Shown piece by piece: positions 1 to 5,309 of a stretch of 6,887 bases of DNA. The translations under genes were made by a program, and so were the position numbers. The stretch is from Eubacterium sp. (lineage in GTDB: Bacteria > Bacillota > Clostridia > Lachnospirales > Lachnospiraceae): contig JAFSTZ010000241.1 of the NCBI GenBank assembly GCA_017445525.1, forward strand, positions 1 to 6,887. Reading direction: 5' to 3'. Position 1 is the first letter of the stretch, and every line of letters begins with the position of its first letter. The notes under the pieces are model-generated. The model searched no databases. It was not told the origin of the DNA and saw nothing but the letters and a program-made list of their open reading frames with translations.

Positions 1-30
1 CTTTCCGTACAGAAAGGAATCACTCATAAG

Positions 31-936
31 ATGAATATAAATCAGATCAAATACGTCCTGACAGTAGCAGGATCTTCCTCCATGCGTGAGGCCTCGACGA
101 AACTATTTATCTCGCAACCCGCACTCTCATCAAGTATCCGGGAGCTGGAGGACGAACTCGGTATACTCATATTCGAAAGAACGAACAAGGGTATCTCACT
201 CACCGACGAAGGCAGAGAGTTTATCGAATACGCTAAAAAAGCCGTGGGACAGTATGAGATACTTGAGGACAGATATCTGTCCGGAGGCGGTGATAAAGAG
301 AAATTCTCCGTCTCGACACAGCACTACAATTTTGCCATCAAAGCATTCACAGCTGTGATCAGGATGTTTTCTCCGGATAAATATATGTTCTCAATACACG
401 AGACAAAGACCAGAGAGGTTCTCGATGACGTGAGAAATATGAAAAGTGAGGTGGGCATCATCTCTTTTTCCGGCGCAAACGAAAACATCATCAAAAAACT
501 GATCAAGGAATATATGCTCGACTTTACACCGCTTATGAGGCGAGAGACATACGCATATGTATGGAAGGATCACAAGTTTGCAAAAAGAAAAAACATCTCA
601 CTTGAGGATCTGAAGGACTATCCTTGTGTCTCATTTGATCAGAGTGATGATAGCAATCTTTATCTGACAGAGGAGGCCATGGCCGACTATGATTTTGGAA
701 AAATGATCCGGTCAGATGACAGAGCTACAACGATGGAGATCATAGCCGAGTTGGGAGGCTACTCCATAGGTTCGGGTATGCTCGCGGAAAAGGACTCTAC
801 GCTGCAAGGCCTGGTATCTATCAAACTGAAGGAGGAGGATCCGCTTACTATCGGATATATCATCAGAAAGGGAAGAGACCTGTCTGCATACGGACAGGCC
901 TACGTTGATGAATTGCTTAAGTATAAGTCGATCTGA
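31..936 (+). CDS. LysR-type transcriptional regulator, probable sulfur amino-acid regulator (CmbR/CysR-like)
   Basis: This is a 301-residue protein of normal LysR length. Residues 1-60 form the winged helix-turn-helix: the recognition region around residues 18-38 contains the typical FISQPALSSSIRELE stretch, followed by LGILIFERTNKGISLTDEG. Residues about 90-298 are the periplasmic-binding-protein-like effector domain. The ATG at 31 is preceded by AAAGGA (13-18), a rather long 12-base spacing, and that site lies in a small dyad (CTTTC/GAAAG, 1-16). LysR proteins bind T-N11-A dyads and often control the adjacent gene. Directly downstream lies a dyad of the kind described for the cysteine regulator CmbR of streptococci, then a transsulfuration operon. 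I therefore infer a cysteine/methionine regulator, with O-acetylserine or a related metabolite as a possible ligand. Family membership is certain; ligand and targets are inferred. No convincing terminator follows the gene. Confidence 0.93.
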   Translation: MNINQIKYVLTVAGSSSMREASTKLFISQPALSSSIRELEDELGILIFERTNKGISLTDEGREFIEYAKKAVGQYEILEDRYLSGGGDKEKFSVSTQHYNFAIKAFTAVIRMFSPDKYMFSIHETKTREVLDDVRNMKSEVGIISFSGANENIIKKLIKEYMLDFTPLMRRETYAYVWKDHKFAKRKNISLEDLKDYPCVSFDQSDDSNLYLTEEAMADYDFGKMIRSDDRATTMEIIAELGGYSIGSGMLAEKDSTLQGLVSIKLKEEDPLTIGYIIRKGRDLSAYGQAYVDELLKYKSI

Positions 937-987
937 TAAAGTGTGAAATAGACACGAAAGCCAAACTCCGTGGAAGTTCACACGTTG

Positions 988-1018
988 CTGTGATAACCGA
1001 TACTTATCACAGATGATA
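988..1018 (+). promoter_or_regulatory. LysR-family operator, TGATA-N9-TATCA-N4-TGATA
   Basis: A perfect 9-bp dyad (CTGTGATAA at 988-996, TTATCACAG at 1004-1012, 7-base spacer) is followed by another TGATAA at 1014-1019. Read as half-sites this is TGATA (991-995), 9 bases, TATCA (1005-1009), 4 bases, TGATA (1014-1018). From memory, this is the arrangement reported for CmbR sites in streptococcal comparative genomics. Further TGATAA hexamers lie at 934-939 (on the LysR stop codon) and 1069-1074, with the inverse TTATCA at 1053-1058. The dyad centre is about 66 bases before the expected transcription start, the usual place for a LysR activator recognition site. The bound protein is probably the LysR encoded at 31-936; this is inference. 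Confidence 0.72.
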
Positions 1019-1030
1019 AACACGCCGTAA

Positions 1031-1059
1031 TTTACAAACCATAACTCCTGTGTTATCAT
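1031..1059 (+). promoter_or_regulatory. Sigma-A promoter for the leader peptide and mccBA operon
   Basis: TTTACA (1031-1036) is a 5/6 match to the -35 box. It is separated by exactly 17 bases from TATCAT (1054-1059), a 5/6 match to the -10 box, and TG at 1051-1052 makes it an extended -10. Expected start is near 1066, leaving about 104 untranslated bases before the leader peptide. The LysR-type operator just upstream suggests activation. Confidence 0.72.
1041..1056 (+). promoter_or_regulatory. Second dyad ATAAC-N6-GTTAT inside the promoter spacer
   Basis: A 5-bp inverted repeat (1041-1045 and 1052-1056) sits between the -35 and -10 boxes and overlaps the latter. Its T-N11-A geometry fits a LysR activation subsite, or a repressor site blocking polymerase. 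The short arms make chance occurrence possible. Confidence 0.4.
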
Positions 1060-1169
1060 AGGCACAGTTGATAAGCAAAAGACAAGCATCGATGAAGCGT
1101 ATCGCATAGTGATCGTTCTTACGCAGAGGTTCAGATGTTTGTCAGATGCCTGGAAAGGAGGTACGAGGT

Positions 1170-1298
1170 ATGACCGAAAAGCAAATGTTCATGATGTGCG
1201 ATACTATGTGCTGTCGAATGTCAGTATCCCGGGTAAGAGATGTGGCCGGGGCGTTCGGTTTGTCTTTCGTGCGTCCTGATCAACAACGATGTTGCTAA
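1170..1298 (+). CDS. Met/Cys-rich leader peptide (42 aa), putative attenuation sensor
   Basis: This short frame is preceded by AAAGGAGGT (1154-1162), a near-perfect Shine-Dalgarno 7 bases from the ATG, arguing that it is translated. The peptide starts MTEKQMFMMCDTMCCRM and ends RPDQQRCC. Cys is at positions 10, 14, 15, 41 and 42; Met is at 1, 6, 8, 9, 13 and 17. Thus 11 of 42 residues carry sulfur, far above ordinary proteins. The final Cys-Cys pair (1290-1295) directly precedes the TAA. It lies in the 5' leader of a transsulfuration operon, and a terminator-like hairpin begins 18 bases after the stop. This is the architecture of amino-acid biosynthetic attenuators such as trp or his, where ribosome stalling at starved codons prevents termination. 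I infer sensing of Cys-tRNA and perhaps Met-tRNA charging. An alternative is a small Cys-rich metal- or thiol-binding protein, which the position and codon clustering make less likely. No named family was recognised. Confidence 0.72.
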   Translation: MTEKQMFMMCDTMCCRMSVSRVRDVAGAFGLSFVRPDQQRCC

Positions 1299-1320
1299 GC
1301 CATAATCTTAACGCATGCCC
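1227..1320 (+). promoter_or_regulatory. Candidate protector and antiterminator pairings of the leader RNA
   Basis: Two mutually exclusive helices are visible. A protector hairpin pairs 1227-1232 (TCCCGG) with 1246-1251 (CCGGGG), including one U-G pair. An antiterminator pairs 1249-1257 with 1312-1320: eight of nine positions pair, with one G-U and one U-C mismatch. The antiterminator consumes 1317-1320 of the terminator's 5' arm. An additional 8-bp option pairs 1228-1235 with 1316-1323. A ribosome held at the Cys14-Cys15 codons (1209-1214) would cover about 1227-1232, freeing 1246-1257 for antitermination. This reproduces the classic segment 1:2, 2:3 and 3:4 logic. It was found by hand and not energy-evaluated. 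Confidence 0.45.
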
Positions 1321-1349
1321 GGGTCGGTGGATCCGGGCTATTTTGATTT
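1317..1349 (+). terminator. Attenuator: intrinsic terminator-like hairpin in the mccBA leader
   Basis: GCCCGGGTC (1317-1325) pairs with GATCCGGGC (1330-1338) over nine positions, including one G-U, around a GGTG tetraloop. TATTTTGATTT (1339-1349) follows, with eight T in eleven. It lies after the leader peptide stop and 211 bases before the first structural gene, so it would act as a premature, conditional terminator rather than the end of a gene. Confidence 0.72.
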
Positions 1350-1353
1350 AACA

Positions 1354-1534
1354 GTTACTATTCACGGCTGAATCACGCACATAAGAGCGTCGGATGCTTG
1401 CATCCGTAAGCACTTATGAGTGTGATTCAGGCTGAAAGCTGTCACTCCACTTCATGAGGAGAGTGTCGCATAGCGACAGTAGAGTGCCGAAGGCACGGAC
1501 TCTCCGAACTGGAGTGACAGCCGTGAATAGTGAC
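1354..1534. repeat. 181-base nested inverted-repeat element (three-way-junction fold), MITE- or REP-like
   Basis: The ends are a 17-bp inverted repeat: 1354-1370 pairs with 1518-1534 with one G-U. Inside are two arms. Arm I pairs 1371-1385 with 1413-1427 (one A-A mismatch, one G-U), can extend to 1368-1370/1428-1430, and is capped by CGGATG-CTTG-CATCCG (1391-1406). Arm II pairs 1438-1449 with 1510-1521 (12 bp perfect), then 1458-1464 with 1499-1505, enclosing TGTCGC-ATA-GCGACA (1464-1478) and GTGCC-GAA-GGCAC (1484-1496). Competing CTG/CAG triplets at the junction allow branch migration. No reading frame with a ribosome binding site and no clear target duplication is seen. Such self-complementary elements are usually non-autonomous mobile repeats, but it lies wholly in the operon's leader RNA and may affect transcript stability or translation. 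Confidence 0.7.
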
Positions 1535-1559
1535 GAACAACATCAGAAAGGAACAGATC

Positions 1560-2714
1560 ATGAGCTTACATTTAAACTCTCTCCTGATACACGGAGGGAT
1601 CGACGGAGATGAGACAACAGGCGCGGTGAACGTGCCCATATATCAGACATCTACATATAAACAGGATGGCCTCGGTGAACTCAGAGGCGGATGGGAATAC
1701 TCGAGGACGGGAAACCCCACCAGAGCAGCTCTCGAAAAGCTGATCGCAGATCTCGAGGGCGGAGAATACGGACTGGCGTTTGCGTCCGGCCTGGCAGCGA
1801 TAAATACGGTTCTGTCATTATTTAAGAGCGGAGACAAGCTGGTTGTATCGGATAATATCTACGGTGGGACGTTCAGGATACTTGACAATGTGTTTAAAAA
1901 CTTTGGAATAACCTACGAGATTGTTGATTCCTCCCGGACGGATCTCGTGGAAGCAGCGATTGATGAGAGCGTGGTTGCCGTTTATATAGAAACACCGGCG
2001 AACCCGCTCCTGACCGTCACTGATATCAAAGCGGTATCGGAGGTTGCACACAAGCATGGAAAACTGGTTATCGTCGACAATACATTTTTAACACCGTATC
2101 TGCAAAGGCCGCTCGAGCTTGGTGCCGACATCGTGATCCACAGCGGCACAAAGTATCTCGGAGGTCACAGTGACACGGTATCAGGTCTGGTCGCACTGAG
2201 TGATAAAGAGCTTGCAGACAGACTTTACTATCTGCAGAACTCGAGAGGAGGGGTTCTCGGACCGCAGGACAGTTTCCTCATCATAAGAGGTATAAAAACG
2301 CTCGGTGTCCGGATGGATCGCCACGTGGAGAATGCGGTAAAGATCGCCGAATGGCTGGAGAACAGCGGTTACGTGAGCAAGGTTTACTTCCCGGGACTGA
2401 AGAGTGATCCCGGATATGAGACTCAGAAAAAGCAGGCTGCAGGCCCTGGAGCGATGATATCATTTGTATTGAAGGATAAATATGACTACAAAACATTTTT
2501 CAAAAAACTGAAGCTCGTTACCCTGGCGGAGAGCCTGGGAGGAGTGGAGTCTCTGGTCTGTCACCCCGCAAGTATGACACATGCGGCTATCCCTGCAGAA
2601 GTCAGGCAAAAGGTCGGCATCGTAGATGAACTGATAAGATTGTCAGTCGGCATCGAGGATGTGGATGATCTGATAGCTGATCTCGAGCAGGCGATCAAAA
2701 ACAGTGAGAGGTGA
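1560..2714 (+). CDS. mccB: Trans-sulfuration PLP enzyme, cystathionine gamma-lyase/synthase type (MccB-like)
   Basis: The 384-residue length fits the Cys/Met-metabolism PLP family (about 380-400). Visible family motifs are YSRTGNPTR (47-55, with the PLP-phosphate Tyr47 and Arg49), ASGLAA (75-80), Tyr101 stacking on PLP, ETPANP (144-149), Asp173 contacting the pyridine nitrogen, the SGTKYLGGHSD block with Schiff-base Lys198, SLGGVESL (325-332), and Arg360 for the substrate carboxylate. The ATG at 1560 is chosen because AAAGGA (1547-1552) lies 7 bases upstream; the longer GTG start at 1530 would fall inside the terminal repeat without a binding site. With the mccA-like gene 41 bases downstream, the most likely role is cleaving cystathionine to cysteine in reverse transsulfuration. 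Homocysteine gamma-lyase or cystathionine gamma-synthase activity cannot be separated by sequence alone. Cytoplasmic. Expression is probably set by the LysR-controlled promoter and the attenuator upstream. Confidence 0.93.
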   Translation: MSLHLNSLLIHGGIDGDETTGAVNVPIYQTSTYKQDGLGELRGGWEYSRTGNPTRAALEKLIADLEGGEYGLAFASGLAAINTVLSLFKSGDKLVVSDNIYGGTFRILDNVFKNFGITYEIVDSSRTDLVEAAIDESVVAVYIETPANPLLTVTDIKAVSEVAHKHGKLVIVDNTFLTPYLQRPLELGADIVIHSGTKYLGGHSDTVSGLVALSDKELADRLYYLQNSRGGVLGPQDSFLIIRGIKTLGVRMDRHVENAVKIAEWLENSGYVSKVYFPGLKSDPGYETQKKQAAGPGAMISFVLKDKYDYKTFFKKLKLVTLAESLGGVESLVCHPASMTHAAIPAEVRQKVGIVDELIRLSVGIEDVDDLIADLEQAIKNSER

Positions 2715-2755
2715 CCGGCGGTTGCACCGTCGATAACAGACTAAGGAGAGATATT

Positions 2756-3667
2756 ATGGATGTTCATATGGATATCCGGAGTATGATAGGACATACTCCG
2801 GTACTGAAGATAAATCACATGGATGTAAAGAAGGAGGTAGGGCTTTTTGCCAAGCTGGAGCTGATGAATCCGGCGGGAAGTGTGAAGGATCGCGTAGGTG
2901 TCTATATGGTTGATGACGCCGTAAAGCGCGGTGTACTGAAAAAAGGAGGCACGATAGTCGATGCAACGGCAGGTAATACCGGTATAGGCATCGCGATAGC
3001 GGCGCTGAATCAGGGATACAGAGTGATATTTACCGTACCGCTGAAGTTCTCTGAGGAGAAGCAGCAGATCATGCGGGCTCTCGGAGCCGAGATCATACAC
3101 ACTCCCAGAGAGGACGGGATGCTCGGAGCCGAGGAAAAGGCCGAGGAGATCCTGAAAAATACCGAGGGCGCCATATCGCTCCGTCAGTTCAGAAATCCCG
3201 CAAATCCTCTGGCTCACTACGAGACCACGGGGCCTGAGATATACGAGCAGCTCGACGGTCAGATCGACTATTTGGTTGCAGGTGCGGGCAGTGGGGGGAC
3301 ATTCTCCGGGGTGGTCAAGTATCTGAAGGAGAAAAACCCCGATATAAAGGGAGTGCTCGCCGATCCCTACGGCTCAACCATAGGCGGCGGAGAGCATCAC
3401 GACTATGATATCGAGGGCATAGGCAATGATTTTATCGCCGACACGATGGACATAACTCTGGTCGATCAGGTGATAAAGATTGATGATGACGAGGCTTTTG
3501 AAGCGTCGAGACTTCTTGCAAAAAAGGAAGGCATACTCGCCGGATCGTCCTCGGGTGCAGCTCTCGCAGCGAGCCTTAAGCTGGCTGATCAGATCGATCA
3601 CGGGAACATCGTAACGATCTTTCCGGATCGCGGGGACAGGTATTTAAGTAAGGGCTTATATAAATAG
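2756..3667 (+). CDS. mccA: Cysteine synthase-family PLP enzyme, MccA/cystathionine beta-synthase type
   Basis: The 303-residue fold-type II PLP enzyme shows NPAGSVKDR (38-46, Schiff-base Lys44), TAGNTG (71-76, Asn74 contacting PLP O3'), GAGSGGT (176-182, phosphate loop) and GSSSG (263-267, Ser264 at the pyridine nitrogen). Several features favour MccA and cystathionine beta-synthases over plain CysK: the KFSEEKQQIMRALGAEI stretch (97-113), EGIGNDFIADTMD (220-232) and FPDRGDRYLSKG (289-300). MccA condenses O-acetylserine with homocysteine to cystathionine, which the upstream mccB product would cleave to cysteine. Bacillus has the order mccA-mccB; here it is reversed. The ATG at 2756 is supported by AAGGAG (2743-2748) 7 bases upstream; an in-frame GTG at 2711 overlapping the previous stop lacks such a site. 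The 41-base spacing indicates co-transcription. There is no CBS regulatory domain. OAS-sulfhydrylase activity is an alternative. Confidence 0.9.
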   Translation: MDVHMDIRSMIGHTPVLKINHMDVKKEVGLFAKLELMNPAGSVKDRVGVYMVDDAVKRGVLKKGGTIVDATAGNTGIGIAIAALNQGYRVIFTVPLKFSEEKQQIMRALGAEIIHTPREDGMLGAEEKAEEILKNTEGAISLRQFRNPANPLAHYETTGPEIYEQLDGQIDYLVAGAGSGGTFSGVVKYLKEKNPDIKGVLADPYGSTIGGGEHHDYDIEGIGNDFIADTMDITLVDQVIKIDDDEAFEASRLLAKKEGILAGSSSGAALAASLKLADQIDHGNIVTIFPDRGDRYLSKGLYK

Positions 3668-3721
3668 AACACGATGCATGATAAGTCAGTGAGGCCGGAA
3701 CCAAACAGACAGCATCAGAAT

Positions 3722-3739
3722 ATGTTATAAAAATGTTAT
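3722..3739 (+). repeat. Tandem ATGTTAT direct repeat, one helical turn apart
   Basis: ATGTTAT occurs at 3722-3728 and 3733-3739, an 11-base period in the 135-base gap between mccA and the next gene. It lies 16-33 bases upstream of the candidate -35 box, a position suited to an activator. The motif is AT-rich and short, so chance is possible. Confidence 0.3.
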
Positions 3740-3754
3740 GTAAAAGCCTGAGTC

Positions 3755-3783
3755 ATGGCATTTATATAAAATCTACATATAAT
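3755..3783 (+). promoter_or_regulatory. Candidate promoter for the CxxC protein-metQ-adh unit
   Basis: ATGGCA (3755-3760, 4/6 to the -35 consensus), a 17-base spacer and a perfect TATAAT (3778-3783) are present. Transcription would start near 3788-3790, within or at the edge of the AAAGGAG ribosome site (3786-3792), leaving a leader of only about 13-15 bases. The consensus is good but the short leader is unusual. No terminator is seen after mccA, so read-through into this unit is also possible. Confidence 0.45.
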
Positions 3784-3802
3784 CGAAAGGAGTAGTAAAA
3801 CA

Positions 3803-4357
3803 ATGGCACGAGTAAATCTAAAAACACCGGAAGAGCTTGATCCGCAGTCTAAGGCTGCTTACGATGATCTGAACTCAAAGGGGAAGATCACCAATATGAA
3901 GCTTGTCATGCTTCAGGACTATGGAACATACCTGGCTTTCATGGGCTGGTATGACAGCTGGGCAAGTCTTGAAAAGACTGTTGGTCAGAGGGCAGCAACT
4001 ATCTATGCTCACTCCGTTTCAACGACAAACGGATGCCAGCTCTGCTCACTGTTTTTCATCAGTGACTTAAAGGCGCTGGGGCTTGATCCGGGTAATCTCG
4101 TTCTCGAGGAGAATGAGAAGCTTCTGCAGCAGCTCGGTCAGCAGATTGTAAAGGATCCGACAAAGGTTTCGGATGAACTGCTTGACGGACTCAGGAAGTT
4201 CTATACCGATACCGAGATCATCATCATAGTCGGTTTCGGAGCGCAGATGCAGGCGACCAACAACTTCAATTCGGTTCTCGGCGTTGACGTGGATGAGAGA
4301 CTTCTTCCGCTGAAGGATGAGTTCAAGCCGGTGACCTGGAGAGAAAACATCAAGTAA
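3803..4357 (+). CDS. AhpD-like/carboxymuconolactone decarboxylase-family protein with a CxxC motif
   Basis: This 184-residue, mostly alpha-helical, cytoplasmic protein has no signal peptide. The recognisable core is residues about 60-95, VGQRAATIYAHSVSTTNGCQLC, with Cys78-X2-Cys81. AhpD-fold proteins use such a CxxC for disulfide reduction, peroxidase support or decarboxylase-like chemistry. Canonical AhpD has a His four residues after the second Cys; here that position is Phe85, while His70 lies eight residues before the first Cys. A proton relay would therefore have to be different. The ATG is preceded by AAAGGAG (3786-3792) with a 10-base spacing. The next gene, metQ, starts 33 bases on with no terminator between, so the two are probably co-transcribed. 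I infer a thiol-redox role near sulfur metabolism; the substrate is unknown. Family assignment rests on the CxxC context only. Confidence 0.72.
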   Translation: MARVNLKTPEELDPQSKAAYDDLNSKGKITNMKLVMLQDYGTYLAFMGWYDSWASLEKTVGQRAATIYAHSVSTTNGCQLCSLFFISDLKALGLDPGNLVLEENEKLLQQLGQQIVKDPTKVSDELLDGLRKFYTDTEIIIIVGFGAQMQATNNFNSVLGVDVDERLLPLKDEFKPVTWRENIK

Positions 4358-4389
4358 AAAAAAGAGAGAAGAAAGAGAGGTAATTAACT

Positions 4390-5280
4390 ATGAAGAAATC
4401 ATTTATCAAAAACGTGGTAGCAGCAGCACTTTCACTTACACTGGCGTTCTCGCTTGCAGGATGCGGCGAGACCAAGGAGGCCAGCGCAGGCTCATCATCA
4501 AAGACAGAGGAGCCGGCAACCGAGGCACCTGCGGCAGAGGAGCCCGCTACAGAGACAACACTTAAGGTAGGAGCAAACATCACACCTCACTCGGAGATCC
4601 TGGAGCAGGCCAAGCCGATCCTCGCCGAAAAAGGAATCAATCTTGAGATAGTTCAGCTTGAGGATTCAGTGACACCGAACACGGGAGTTATCGAGGGAAG
4701 CCTTGACGCAAACTACTTCCAGCATGTACCTTATCTTGATCAGTTCAACGAGGAGAACGGATCTGATCTCGTATCGGTAGGCGCTATCCACTATGAGCCG
4801 TTTGGTATCTATGCAGGCAAGACGACTGATCTGTCAGCACTTCCGGATGGCGCGGTAGTAGCAGTTCCGAACAACGTTACAAACGAGGCAAGAGCCCTGT
4901 TGCTCCTTGCACAGGAAGGCATCCTCAAGCTCAAGGACGACGCAGGTATCGAGGCGACAGTAGAGGATATCGTTGAGAATCCTAAAAACATCGAGTTCAA
5001 GGAGCTTGCTCCCGAGCAGCTGGTAAACGCTCTTCCGGATGTGGATGTCGCAGTCATCAACGGAAACTATGCGATAGAGGGCGGACTCAGTGTGAAGGAT
5101 GCGCTCGCAGTAGAGGCAAATGACGGGCTTGCTGCACAGACCTACGGCAACATCATCGCTACATCTCCGGACAAGAAGGATGATCAGGCGATAAAGACAC
5201 TCGTAGAGGTGCTCCAGAGCAAGGAAATATCTGATTTTATAAATGGCAAGTACGATGGTGCGGTAGTTCCGCTTCAGTAA
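4390..5280 (+). CDS. metQ: MetQ/NlpA-family substrate-binding lipoprotein (methionine ABC importer)
   Basis: The 296-residue precursor has a signal sequence (KK at 2-3, hydrophobic 9-23) ending in the lipobox LAGC with lipidated Cys25, so it is exported and membrane-anchored. Residues 26-56 are a Ser/Thr/Pro/Glu/Ala-rich linker. The mature NlpA domain begins at LKVGANITPHSEIL. Typical MetQ signatures follow: NYFQHVPYLDQFN (108-120), HYEPFGIYAGK (134-144), VPNNVTNEARALLLL (159-173), IVENPKNIEFKEL (194-206) and AVINGNYA (221-228), which line the methionine pocket in characterised MetQ proteins. The ATG is preceded by GAGAGG (4375-4380), 9 bases away. Methionine is the likely ligand, supported by the metN-like gene at 6789 and the transsulfuration operon upstream. 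Unusually, metQ is separated from metN by an alcohol dehydrogenase gene. Confidence 0.93.
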   Translation: MKKSFIKNVVAAALSLTLAFSLAGCGETKEASAGSSSKTEEPATEAPAAEEPATETTLKVGANITPHSEILEQAKPILAEKGINLEIVQLEDSVTPNTGVIEGSLDANYFQHVPYLDQFNEENGSDLVSVGAIHYEPFGIYAGKTTDLSALPDGAVVAVPNNVTNEARALLLLAQEGILKLKDDAGIEATVEDIVENPKNIEFKELAPEQLVNALPDVDVAVINGNYAIEGGLSVKDALAVEANDGLAAQTYGNIIATSPDKKDDQAIKTLVEVLQSKEISDFINGKYDGAVVPLQ

Positions 5281-5309
5281 AATCTTGAACATCGGGATGG
5301 AGGCATAAG

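Noticed and set aside
941..983. GTGTGAA/TTCACAC dyad (941-947, 977-983) as the LysR gene terminator
   Set aside because: The loop is 29 bases and no T-tract follows; it is too weak to call.
712..1107. 131-codon minus-strand frame overlapping the LysR gene end and promoter
   Set aside because: No family resemblance; it shadows the LysR coding sequence and crosses the operator and promoter.
1066..1559. T-box or SAM riboswitch controlling mccBA
   Set aside because: No T-box sequence (AGGGTGGNACCGCG-like) and no SAM-I core were found; the Cys-codon frame explains the leader better.
1530..1559. GTG start at 1530 extending the MccB-like protein by ten codons
   Set aside because: It falls in the terminal arm of the repeat and has no ribosome site, whereas ATG 1560 has AAAGGA 7 bases upstream and matches family length.
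2711..2755. GTG start at 2711 for the MccA-like protein
   Set aside because: It adds fifteen residues unlike the family; ATG 2756 has a good AAGGAG at 7 bases.
3673..3716. GATGC/GCATC dyad as a terminator after mccA
   Set aside because: Only 5 bp with a 34-base loop and no T-tract.
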